From Bradyrhizobium sp. AZCC 1719 (GTDB lineage Bacteria > Pseudomonadota > Alphaproteobacteria > Rhizobiales > Xanthobacteraceae), in the NCBI RefSeq assembly GCF_036924525.1, contig NZ_JAZHRU010000001.1, positions 1,331,001-1,395,000 of the forward strand: a stretch of 64,000 nucleotides of DNA, read 5' to 3'. The notes under the pieces are model-generated. The model was given only the letters and a program-made list of their open reading frames with translations. It was not told where the DNA came from and made no database searches. The position numbers and the translations under genes are program-made. Shown here piece after piece: positions 56,476 to 64,000 of the stretch (positions within the stretch are counted from its first letter, which is position 1; each line of letters opens with the position of its first letter).

Positions 56476-56955
56476 ATGCGCGGTTCCGTGGACATGAACT
56501 TCCTGTTTACGCTTGGCGAGGTGCAACGGATGGTGCGCGCCTATGCCGACCGGCAGGCCGCGCGCTACGGCATCACCCGTGCGCAATGGGCGGTGCTGGC
56601 CAAGGTCGAGCGCACCGAGGGCCTCAAGCAGTCGGAACTTGCCGAACAGATGGAGATGCAGCCGATCACGCTGACGCGGCTGATCGACAAGCTCTGCGAC
56701 AATGGCTGGATCGAACGCCGCGGCGACGAGAATGACCGCCGCGTCAACCGCCTCTATCTGCGCAAAGCCGCGCGGCCGCTGCTCGGCAAGCTCGCCGGGC
56801 TTCGCTCCGAACTGACGGCGACCGCGCTCGACGGCATCAATCCCACTGATGCCCACCGCCTGCTCGACCAACTCGATCTGATCAAGGAAAACGTTCGCAA
56901 CGCGATCCAGAATCCGGCCGGCGAACCTCCCGGAAAGGAGCAGCGCTATGGCTGA
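56476..56955 (+). CDS. MarR-family transcriptional regulator
   Basis: 159 residues from the ATG at 56476, with GGAGG 7 bases upstream; an upstream frame to 56368 is not needed. The winged helix-turn-helix is visible in LKQSELAEQMEMQPITLTRL and LCDNGWIERRGDENDRRVNR. It probably represses the efflux genes that follow (overlap of 8 bases with the HlyD gene), released by a small ligand. Confidence 0.88.
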   Translation: MRGSVDMNFLFTLGEVQRMVRAYADRQAARYGITRAQWAVLAKVERTEGLKQSELAEQMEMQPITLTRLIDKLCDNGWIERRGDENDRRVNRLYLRKAARPLLGKLAGLRSELTATALDGINPTDAHRLLDQLDLIKENVRNAIQNPAGEPPGKEQRYG

Positions 56956-58114
56956 TCCGGTCCTCAAATTCCCGCCCGAGCAGAAGGGCGCCCCCACACC
57001 GTCACGGCCGAAACTCGCGGCCGAGCCGCGCCGCCGGCTGATGGCCGGCATGCGGCGCTACCGGCGCTTCCTGCTGTTGGTGGTGTTGCCATTGGTTGCG
57101 CTGGTCGCCGGCGTGACGTTCTATCTCAACGGCGGCCGCTACGTGACCACCGACGACGCCTATGTCGGCGCGCAGAAGGTTCTGATCACGCCCGACATCT
57201 CCGGCAAGATCGAGAAGGTCGTGGTGAAGGAAGGCCAGCAGGTCAATCCAGGCGACGTGCTGTTCGAAATCGATCCGGTGCCGTTCCGCCTCGCCGTGGC
57301 GCAGGCCAAGGCCAACCTCGCGCAAACCAAGGTCACCTATGACAATCTGATCGCCGACCTGAAAATCTATGGCCAGATGAGCGAACTCTCGCAGCAAGGC
57401 ATGGAGCTGAAGCGGCGTGACGTGGAGCGCAAGTCTTCGCTCGTGAAGAACAATTTCGGCTCGCAGCTCGACCTCGACAATGCGTCGACGGCCCTCGTCA
57501 CCGCGAGCGCCCAGTTCCAGTTGCTGCAGCAGAAGATCGCGACCGCAAAAGCCCAACTGCTCGGCAATCCCGATCTGCCGCTCGAGGAATTCCCGCCCTA
57601 TGCCCAGGCCAAGGCCGCGCTCGATCAGGCCCAGCGCAATCTCGACCACACCGTGATGCGTGCGCCGATGGCCGGTGTTGCCACCCAGGTCGAGCAGATC
57701 CAGCTCGGCCGCTTCGTCACGGCCGGCACGCCGGTGTTCAGTATCATCGACACCTCGAACCCGTGGGTCGACGCCAATCCGAAGGAGTCCGATTTCACCT
57801 ACGTTGCGGTCGGCCAGTCGGTCACGCTCGAGGTGGATGCGTTCCCCAATCACCCCTTCAAGGGCACGGTCGGCTCACTCTCGCCCGGCACCGGTGCGCA
57901 GTTTGCGATCCTGCCGCCGCAGAACGCGTCGGGCAATTTCGTCAAGGTGGTGCAGCGCGTGCCGGTGCGGATCTATTTCGACAACAACGACAAATTCGTC
58001 CGCAAGCTGAAGGCCGGCATGAGCGTCTACGCCACCATCGACACCAACCATCGGCGCTCGCTCTCAGCCCTGCTCGGCCTGTCGCCGGCGACGGCGAACC
58101 AGGACCACGACTAG
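56948..58114 (+). CDS. HlyD-family membrane fusion protein (EmrA-like)
   Basis: 388 residues. One N-terminal membrane helix (about 40-62) is followed by the biotinyl-lipoyl half-motifs (YVTTDDAYVGAQKVLITPDI and GKIEKVVVKEGQQVNPGDVL), a long coiled-coil hairpin (about 110-220), and the second lipoyl half (TVMRAPMAGVATQVEQIQLG). It links the inner-membrane pump to an outer-membrane channel, probably encoded elsewhere. It is in an operon with marR and emrB-like genes. Confidence 0.9.
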   Translation: MADPVLKFPPEQKGAPTPSRPKLAAEPRRRLMAGMRRYRRFLLLVVLPLVALVAGVTFYLNGGRYVTTDDAYVGAQKVLITPDISGKIEKVVVKEGQQVNPGDVLFEIDPVPFRLAVAQAKANLAQTKVTYDNLIADLKIYGQMSELSQQGMELKRRDVERKSSLVKNNFGSQLDLDNASTALVTASAQFQLLQQKIATAKAQLLGNPDLPLEEFPPYAQAKAALDQAQRNLDHTVMRAPMAGVATQVEQIQLGRFVTAGTPVFSIIDTSNPWVDANPKESDFTYVAVGQSVTLEVDAFPNHPFKGTVGSLSPGTGAQFAILPPQNASGNFVKVVQRVPVRIYFDNNDKFVRKLKAGMSVYATIDTNHRRSLSALLGLSPATANQDHD

Positions 58115-58118
58115 CGCC

Positions 58119-59678
58119 ATGGCGACGCCGGGCCAGCCATCGGCATCCGTTCCCGGCCTGCGCCGGAACATGGTGACGATCTGCGCCATGACGGCAACCA
58201 TCATGCAGGCGCTGGACACGACGATCGCCAACGTCGCGCTGCCCTACATGCAGGGCACGCTGTCGGCGTCGCAGGACCAGATCAACTGGGTGCTGACCTC
58301 CTATATCGTCGCCGCCGCGATCATGACCGCACCGGTCGGGTGGATCGCCAACCGCTTCGGCAGCAAGCGCATCTTCATCATCTGCTCGGCCGGCTTCACG
58401 ATCGCCTCGGTGTTATGCGGATTGGCGCAGGACATCGGCCAGATGGTGGTGTTTCGTCTGCTGCAAGGCGTGTTCGGCGCGGCGCTGGTGCCGCTGTCGC
58501 AGGCCGTGATGCTCGATTCCTACGCGCTGCACGAACGCGCCAAAGCAATGGCGATCTGGGGCATGGGCGTGATGATGGGGCCGATCATGGGCCCGTCGCT
58601 CGGCGCCTGGCTGACGGAAACCTATTCCTGGCACTGGGTGTTCTTCGTCAACCTGCCGTTCGGCATTATCACTGTGCTTGGGCTCGTCATCTTCATGGAC
58701 GAGACCAAGAAAGACCTCGAGCTGCGGTTCGACTGGTTCGGCTTTACCGCACTCGCGATCGCCATCGGCGCGCTGCAACTCGCGCTGGACCGCGGCGAGC
58801 AGCTCGGCTGGCTGGAATCCAATGAGATCATCGCCGAATTCATCATCGCCGGCATCGGCTTCTATTATTTCCTGGCGCATTCGCTGACGACACAACATCC
58901 GTTCATCCAGTTCGCGCTGTTCAAGGACAAGAATTTCGTCGGCGGCTGCGTATTCATGGCCGTGATGGGGCTGGTGCTGTTCTCGACCATGGCGCTGTCA
59001 TCACCGTTCCTGCAGAACGTGATCGGCTATCCGATCATCACCGCGGGCCTTCTGCTGGCGAGCCGCGGCTGCGGCACATTCGTCGCGATGATGCTGGTCG
59101 GCCGCATGATGCGCCATATCGAAGCGCGGACGCTGATTGTCTCGGGCCTCGGCATTACCTGCCTGTCGCTGTTCTACATGACCGCCTGGACCGACCAGAC
59201 CGGCGTGACCGAGATCGTGGTCATCAGCGTGGTCCAGGGCTTTGGCTTCGGCCTGGTATTCGTGCCGCTCTCCACGGTGGCGTTCCTGACGCTACCCAAT
59301 CATCTGCGCACCGACGGCACCTCGATGCTGACCTTGATGCGCAATGTCGCCAGCTCGATCGGGATTTCGCTGGTGATCTCGCAACTGACACAGGGCACGC
59401 GCTACACCTACGCGGTCCTGTCGGAGAATATCAATCCGTTCAATCACGCCCTGCAGATGCCGGGGGTGCGCGACATGGTCGATCTCGCCACCGACAAGGG
59501 CCGCGCCATGGCGGATGTGATGGTCAAGGTGCAGGCGCAGATCATCGCGTTCTCGTACGACTACCAGCTCGTGATGATCTTTACCGCCTGCGCCATCCCG
59601 CTCGCCATCATGATCGGCTCGACCAAGGCAACGCTGCGCGAGCAGTCGACCGCGCCGGATCATGCGGTGATGGAGTAG
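58119..59678 (+). CDS. MFS drug efflux permease, DHA2 family (EmrB-like)
   Basis: 519 residues with 14 predicted helices. The DHA2 signature in helix 1 reads MQALDTTIANVALPYMQGTL, with QINWVLTSYIVAAAIMTAP and the antiporter motif VMLDSYALHERAKAMAIWGM further on. It should export hydrophobic compounds together with the HlyD-type protein 4 bp upstream. The compound exported cannot be told from sequence. Confidence 0.92.
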   Translation: MATPGQPSASVPGLRRNMVTICAMTATIMQALDTTIANVALPYMQGTLSASQDQINWVLTSYIVAAAIMTAPVGWIANRFGSKRIFIICSAGFTIASVLCGLAQDIGQMVVFRLLQGVFGAALVPLSQAVMLDSYALHERAKAMAIWGMGVMMGPIMGPSLGAWLTETYSWHWVFFVNLPFGIITVLGLVIFMDETKKDLELRFDWFGFTALAIAIGALQLALDRGEQLGWLESNEIIAEFIIAGIGFYYFLAHSLTTQHPFIQFALFKDKNFVGGCVFMAVMGLVLFSTMALSSPFLQNVIGYPIITAGLLLASRGCGTFVAMMLVGRMMRHIEARTLIVSGLGITCLSLFYMTAWTDQTGVTEIVVISVVQGFGFGLVFVPLSTVAFLTLPNHLRTDGTSMLTLMRNVASSIGISLVISQLTQGTRYTYAVLSENINPFNHALQMPGVRDMVDLATDKGRAMADVMVKVQAQIIAFSYDYQLVMIFTACAIPLAIMIGSTKATLREQSTAPDHAVME

Positions 59679-59701
59679 GACCGCCATTCGGAGCACCCGC
59701 G

Positions 59702-60181
59702 CTACGGCCGCGGCGGTGCTGAAAGCGCGTCGAGCCGGGCGTAGCTCGCTTCCATTCCCTGCTCCATGCCGGTCGCCAGCATCGTGGCGCGCGTCGCAGC
59801 ATCTGGCAGCGTCATTCGCATGGTCATCAAGGTGCCGGCTCCGTCCGGTGCGAAGTTGGTTTCGACATGATTGTCAGGTGTCGGGTCCGGCAGATGCATC
59901 CGCTCGACATGTACGAGGCGGCTGAACGGCACAACTTCGATAAATTCGCCGGTCAGGTGGAAGCCACCGCCCTTGCCGTCGCTCCATTCGTACCGGATCT
60001 TGCCGCCCGGGCGTGCCTCGTTGACGCAGACCGGCATCGTCCAGCCTTCCAGACCAAGCAGCCACTTCTGGATCAGCGCCGGCTCGGTGTGCGCGCGAAA
60101 CACCGCCTCAGGCGTGGCGGCAAAGCGCCGGGTAACCACGACGTGGGTGTCGCCTTCGGTCTTCAGCGTCAACTTGCTCAT
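59702..60181 (-). CDS. AHSA1/SRPBCC-domain protein
   Basis: 159 residues from the ATG at 60181 (MSKLTLKTEGDTHVV). TRRFAATPEAVFRAHTEPAL, WLLGLEGWTMP and GKIRYEWSDGKGGGFHLTGE belong to the Aha1/START-like fold. It is translated 11 bases after arsR, and this pair is a common unit in which the ArsR-type protein controls its partner. The ligand is unknown. It is convergent with the efflux gene emrB. Confidence 0.88.
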   Translation of the reverse strand: MSKLTLKTEGDTHVVVTRRFAATPEAVFRAHTEPALIQKWLLGLEGWTMPVCVNEARPGGKIRYEWSDGKGGGFHLTGEFIEVVPFSRLVHVERMHLPDPTPDNHVETNFAPDGAGTLMTMRMTLPDAATRATMLATGMEQGMEASYARLDALSAPPRP

Positions 60182-60192
60182 GGGATTGCCTT

Positions 60193-60516
60193 TCACTCTT
60201 TGGTTTTCATTTCGGCCAGCACGTCATCCAACCGGTTGTAGTTTGCCGCGAGCGTCTGCCGCAGCATCGCAAGCCATTGGTCGATCTCGGCGACGGCCGC
60301 GGGCGCCAGCCGGCATGGCCGTTTCGTGCCGTCGACGCGGCGCAGAATAAGGCCGGCGCCTTCGAGGACCTTGAGGTGACGGGAGATGGCGGGCTGCGTC
60401 ATCTCGAACGGCTCAGCCAATTCCATGACGGTGGCCTCGCCTAGCGCAAGGCGCGCCAGGATCGCCCGGCGAGTCGGGTCGGCCAACGCGGAAAAGGCAG
60501 CATCAAGATTCGACAT
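60193..60516 (-). CDS. ArsR-family transcriptional regulator
   Basis: 107 residues from the ATG at 60516 (MSNLDAAFSALADPTRR). The winged helix is MELAEPFEMTQPAISRHLKV then LEGAGLILRRVDGTKRPCRL. No metal-binding ELCVCD-type cysteine pair is present, so the signal is probably not arsenic. The strong promoter just upstream overlaps a palindrome, which suggests autorepression of this gene and the AHSA1 partner. Confidence 0.9.
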   Translation of the reverse strand: MSNLDAAFSALADPTRRAILARLALGEATVMELAEPFEMTQPAISRHLKVLEGAGLILRRVDGTKRPCRLAPAAVAEIDQWLAMLRQTLAANYNRLDDVLAEMKTKE

Positions 60517-60531
60517 CGTGGATCTCAAGTC

Positions 60532-60574
60532 AGTTATATAACTGATATATTATATAACTCTTCTGTTATGTCAA
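60532..60574 (-). promoter_or_regulatory. arsR promoter overlapping a palindromic operator
   Basis: On the minus strand TTGACA (60574-60569) is followed after 16 bases by TAATAT (60552-60547). Just downstream is a perfect 12-base palindrome AGTTATATAACT at 60532-60543, with a partial copy TTATATAA inside the spacer. Transcription should begin inside the palindrome, so a bound repressor would block it. Confidence 0.7.
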
Positions 60575-60662
60575 TGATGAAAATCTGGGAAACCGGGCAG
60601 CCATGGCTCACCGCGCGCGTTGGACACGCGGCCGGTTCTTGACCTTTGTTCCGGCCGGCTAC

Positions 60663-62900
60663 TCAGGTTGATATCAGCAGGACCGAGGCGCTCGAGTTCT
60701 TCAGAACGGCAGATGCAACGCCTCCAAAGCTGAGAGTCTCGCCTTGTATGCGGTCGACTCCCAGGACAACCAGATCAGCGCCGCTGCTTTCGATTTCGCG
60801 CAGGATCGCGTGCTCGGGTGATACGCCGGCGCGGATCGCCGTCGTTGCCTCGATGCCGTAATGTGCAGCAAGCGAACCGGCGGCTTTCAGGATCGCCTCC
60901 CGTTTCGGCAATGAAATATTGGCACCGCCACGTCCTCCCCGATCCCTGGTCGTAGCGACATGGATGAACCGGACCGATGTCGAACCCGGGCGGGCCAGCG
61001 CAATTGCCACTTCGGCACCCCGGCGCGAGATGCCGCTACCCGACACGGGGACCAGAATCCTGAATGAAGAGCTTGCCGCGGGCTGCTTGAGATGGCGGCC
61101 CCTCGCGGCGACGATTGCGAGCGGGCCATCGAAGCCTGATGTAGCGTTCTCGATTCTTTCATCAAACCCGTTCCTGGTCCCGATCACCTTTTCCATTCCG
61201 ACAATCAGCAGATCGAACCCCTTCCGGGCCTCGTCGATGACGGCATCCGCCGGCCTTTTGCTCTTGGCGCGCGTCGTGACGTCGATCTCACGCGCGGCCT
61301 CGTCCGGGCCGAAATCGACGATGCTCCTTGCCGCGCTCCTCACCGCGCTTTCAGGGCTTTCTTCCTCGTCGCGCTTGCTTTCCTGACGCTTCGCACGGGC
61401 GCCGATATGCAGCACGGTGATCGGAATACCCCGCGCGCCCGCAAGGAGGCCTGCAAGATGGGATGCAAACTTCGCGTTGGCGCTCTCGTCCACCGCAAGC
61501 AGCAGACGCTGCAGATTTGCGGTAAATCCTTTCTCCTCCAGTTCCTCCCGTTCAAGCCTCTCCTTCTCGTCCGCCTTCATGGGAAGCCGCGACAGCGCGG
61601 CGCGCAGCATCGGCGGCATGGCGATCGTGGTCAGGATCGCCATGGTGACGATCATCGAGAACAGGTTCTGGCTCAGCACGCCCATGGAAAGGCCGATGCT
61701 GGCGATGATGACCTCCGTCGACCCTCGCGCATTCATGCCGCTTGCCAGCGCAAAGCATTCGTAGCGGTTCATTCCGCCAAGGCTGCCACCCACGTAGGCG
61801 CCACCGAATTTTCCAATGCTTGCAATCAGCACCAGTAGCGCTGTGAGCCATAGCAAATTCGGATCCTTCAGAACCGTCAGGTCCGCGTTCAATCCCGCCA
61901 GGCCGAAGAATACCGGCATGAACAGGCTGGTGATCAGCCCGCGCAATCGCTCGTCGATCTGCCGGGTCAGGATCGGCGATTCGCCGACCAGCACGCCGGC
62001 GACAAACGCGCCGAGCACCGTGTGCACGCCGATCGCATGGGTGATCAGGGCCATGCCGCCCATCAGCAGGAGGATCACCGTGATCACGGCGGACGCGCTG
62101 ACCAGCGTATCGTTGGCCCAGCGAATCAGCCGAAACGCCAGCCGCCGCCCGATCGTGAAACTGACGGCCAGGAAGATCAGCGTCCCCAGCACCGCCTGCC
62201 CCACCGAGATCAGGTCGAATGTGCCCTGCGAGGCAAGGCTGAAGATCACCGCAATGATGATCCAGCCGATCGTGTCATCGATGATCGCCGTCGCGATGAT
62301 GATCTGACCGACATTGCGGCGCATGAAATTCATCTCGCGAACGACGACGGCGACGATCTTCACCGAAGAAATCGATAGCGCCGTGCCCAGGAACACCGAG
62401 GCGACCAGGCGTGCCTCCGGATGCGGAAGCAGGCTATCGGGCAGGATTTGCCCTAGCAAAAAGCCGCACAGGAAGGGAACGACGATGCCGGCGATGGAAA
62501 CGATGATAGCGGCCCTGCCGACTTTCCTGACCAGTTTCAGATCGGTTTCCATTCCCGTCAGCAGCAGCAACAACAGAATGCCGAACTGGGCGAGACCTTC
62601 GATCAGGGCCTTCTGCTCAGCGGAGGGCGGAAAGATCGCCGCGTGCGCCGAGGGCCAGACCCATCCGAACAGCGACGGGCCGAGCAGCAGCCCTGCGAGC
62701 AGTTCGCCGATCACCGACGGCTGGCCGATCCGTTGCATGATCTCGCCGAGCCCGCGGCCGATCGTGATCAACAGCACGATCTGAAGGATGAGGATGAATT
62801 CGGAGGGACGCGCGGCGTCTTTGGCCGCCTCGGCCAGCGTGGCCGTCAGCACCGCAACGAGAATAACCCACAGTGCCAGCCGGGCCGACCCCCGCTTCAT
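60663..62900 (-). CDS. CPA2 cation/proton antiporter with C-terminal universal-stress domains
   Basis: 745 residues. About 12 membrane helices of the Na+/H+ exchanger fold (residues 5-435) carry IGELLAGLLLGPSLFGWVWP, LLLLLTGMETDL, TAIIDDTIGWIII and FMPVFFGLAGLNADL. Two cytosolic domains of the universal stress protein kind follow (ITVLHIGARAK near 510 and FRILVPVSGSGIS near 625, ending LSFGGVASAVLKNSSASVLL). They probably sense nucleotides or regulate transport. The ion specificity is not known. It stands alone. Confidence 0.88.
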   Translation of the reverse strand: MKRGSARLALWVILVAVLTATLAEAAKDAARPSEFILILQIVLLITIGRGLGEIMQRIGQPSVIGELLAGLLLGPSLFGWVWPSAHAAIFPPSAEQKALIEGLAQFGILLLLLLTGMETDLKLVRKVGRAAIIVSIAGIVVPFLCGFLLGQILPDSLLPHPEARLVASVFLGTALSISSVKIVAVVVREMNFMRRNVGQIIIATAIIDDTIGWIIIAVIFSLASQGTFDLISVGQAVLGTLIFLAVSFTIGRRLAFRLIRWANDTLVSASAVITVILLLMGGMALITHAIGVHTVLGAFVAGVLVGESPILTRQIDERLRGLITSLFMPVFFGLAGLNADLTVLKDPNLLWLTALLVLIASIGKFGGAYVGGSLGGMNRYECFALASGMNARGSTEVIIASIGLSMGVLSQNLFSMIVTMAILTTIAMPPMLRAALSRLPMKADEKERLEREELEEKGFTANLQRLLLAVDESANAKFASHLAGLLAGARGIPITVLHIGARAKRQESKRDEEESPESAVRSAARSIVDFGPDEAAREIDVTTRAKSKRPADAVIDEARKGFDLLIVGMEKVIGTRNGFDERIENATSGFDGPLAIVAARGRHLKQPAASSSFRILVPVSGSGISRRGAEVAIALARPGSTSVRFIHVATTRDRGGRGGANISLPKREAILKAAGSLAAHYGIEATTAIRAGVSPEHAILREIESSGADLVVLGVDRIQGETLSFGGVASAVLKNSSASVLLIST

Positions 62901-63005
62901 CGGTCGTCATCCTCCGGAACGGCGTCGACAGCCTTCCCAGAAGTGAACTTTCCGAAGCCGGGCGCGTTCCCGCGGGTTTTTTGTGGCCGCAGAATTCGCG
63001 GCCGT

Positions 63006-64000
63006 TCAAGCCCGTGGCATGGTCAGCGGCCGGGATTCCCGGGTCTGGGCGGCGAGCCTGATCGCGGCGTTGGCAGCGCCGAAGCCGTGATAGTCGCGCC
63101 GCTCGACGATCTCGAAGAAAAACCGCTCGTCGAAGGCGTGGGTATAGACTTGGAAGAATTCACCCTCGCCTTCGCGATCGTAGAGAATCTGGTTGTCGCG
63201 GAGCGCCGCCATCGTCGAGGCGTCGAGGCCGTATTTGGCCTCGAGATCGTCGTAGTAATTGTCGGGAATCTTCAGGAAATCTGCACCCCGCGCGCGCATG
63301 TCGGCCACGGCCGCAAAGATATCGCGGCAGGAGAACGCGACGTGCTGGACGCCGGAGCCGAAGAATTCGTGGATGAAGCGGGCCGACAGCGTGCGCGTCG
63401 CCGACGAACCGTTCAGAACCACCCGCAGGTTTTCGTTGGCGTTGATCAGCGCCTGGCTTTGCACCAGGCCGACCGGATCGGCGATCTCGAACTGCGGCAG
63501 ACGCTTCAGATCGAGAATGCCGGTATAGAACAATAACCACGACAGCATCTCATCGTAGGGCATCGATTGCGAGATGTGGTCGACGGCATCGAGACGATCG
63601 GTAGCCGCATCGCTGCGCAGCGGCTCGAAATCGAGCTCCCAGTTCTTGCCGGCTTGCTCCAGGAAATACAGCAAGCTGCCGCCGACGCCGCGGATCGCCG
63701 GGATTTCAAGCTCGCCCGGCCCTACCGGCTGATAGAAGGTGCGCGCCTGCAGCGCTTCCGCGCGCGCCATGGTGCTGCTGGCGGCATCGACATCAACAGC
63801 GATAGCGCAGACCCCGGGACCGTGCGCGACAAAATGCGAATGCGCAAAGCTGTCAGGCTCGCAATTGATCACGAGGTCGATACGACCCTGCGACCAACGC
63901 TCGACGTCCTTGCTGCGATGAACGCCCGTCTTGCGAAAGCCGAGTTGGCCGAACAGCGCCGCGAGGTCGCTGGCTTTCTCTTCACTGACGGCAAATTCGA
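63006..64000 (-). CDS. Two-domain sugar-phosphate-isomerase / HPPD-like protein, 3' part
   Basis: 331 codons are visible with no start; the N-terminal part lies beyond the window. The sequence is the C-terminal half of proteins that join an isomerase-like TIM barrel to a 4-hydroxyphenylpyruvate dioxygenase-type domain, the QuiC type of 3-dehydroshikimate dehydratases. The HPPD metal ligands are suggested by AVDHIS, SGVQHVAFSC and RFFFEIVERR. Closing sequence YHGFGAANAAIRLAAQTRES matches this group. If right, it functions in quinate/shikimate catabolism to protocatechuate. Confidence 0.75.
   Translation of the reverse strand, partial: EFAVSEEKASDLAALFGQLGFRKTGVHRSKDVERWSQGRIDLVINCEPDSFAHSHFVAHGPGVCAIAVDVDAASSTMARAEALQARTFYQPVGPGELEIPAIRGVGGSLLYFLEQAGKNWELDFEPLRSDAATDRLDAVDHISQSMPYDEMLSWLLFYTGILDLKRLPQFEIADPVGLVQSQALINANENLRVVLNGSSATRTLSARFIHEFFGSGVQHVAFSCRDIFAAVADMRARGADFLKIPDNYYDDLEAKYGLDASTMAALRDNQILYDREGEGEFFQVYTHAFDERFFFEIVERRDYHGFGAANAAIRLAAQTRESRPLTMPRA

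Overview
The window is a stretch of alphaproteobacterial chromosome. The housekeeping proteins, high G+C content, polyhydroxybutyrate genes (phaB, phaA, phaR), DUF4167 and DUF1178 proteins and several families of palindromic intergenic repeats point to Bradyrhizobium or a close relative in the Bradyrhizobiaceae. This assignment rests on recognition of protein and repeat types, not on a database search.

Layout. Positions 1-7.7 kb: shikimate kinase (partial), a tiny membrane protein, XerD recombinase, AccA, an L,D-transpeptidase lipoprotein and a membrane-embedded spermidine-synthase-like protein. Positions 7.7-11.8 kb: an AT-richer accessory island holding a frameshifted small gene, a DUF2235 serine hydrolase with membrane segments, a divergent coiled-coil/membrane/pentapeptide-repeat protein, and the stump of a tyrosine integrase. 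This is the only clearly foreign segment. Positions 11.8-17.8 kb: SecA, a parvulin-type periplasmic isomerase, ArgJ and a MutT-type Nudix hydrolase. Positions 18-20.4 kb: a LuxR-type regulator facing away from a run of small proteins (two DUF1127-like, one with an HELVH metalloprotease-like motif). Positions 20.6-28 kb: a methyltransferase, the comF-grxC-nitrilase-DUF1178 operon, a drug/metabolite transporter, the PH-domain protein plus UbiG, and aspartokinase. Positions 28.3-36.9 kb: PtsP, PrfA and PrmC (release factor and its own methylase), DUF4167, a methyltransferase divergent from glyoxalase II, a cupin and a flavin reductase-like protein.

Positions 36.9-47.1 kb: an EamA transporter, phaB, phaA and the divergent regulator phaR, a GGDEF/EAL protein, small conserved proteins, ribosomal protein L32, MtgA, farnesyl diphosphate synthase and a DUF1345 membrane protein. 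Positions 47.1-54.8 kb: a secreted caspase-like protein, an NTF2-like protein, a Rieske oxygenase and a TauD-type dioxygenase, IspG and a two-domain rhodanese. Positions 54.9-64 kb: another EamA exporter, a Zur/Fur regulator, a MarR-HlyD-EmrB efflux operon with a palindromic operator, an ArsR plus AHSA1 pair with a near-consensus promoter overlapping a palindrome, a CPA2 antiporter with universal-stress domains, and the 3' part of a two-domain isomerase/HPPD-like gene.

Functional links visible in the gene order: prfA-prmC (translation termination), phaB/phaA/phaR (PHB synthesis and its control), marR-emrAB (drug efflux), arsR-AHSA1 (autoregulated pair), and ispG with ispA elsewhere in the window (isoprenoid precursors). 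No tRNA, rRNA, CRISPR array or complete insertion sequence was seen. At least eight palindromic repeat families sit between genes, and in two places the repeat supplies the stop codon of the adjoining gene.
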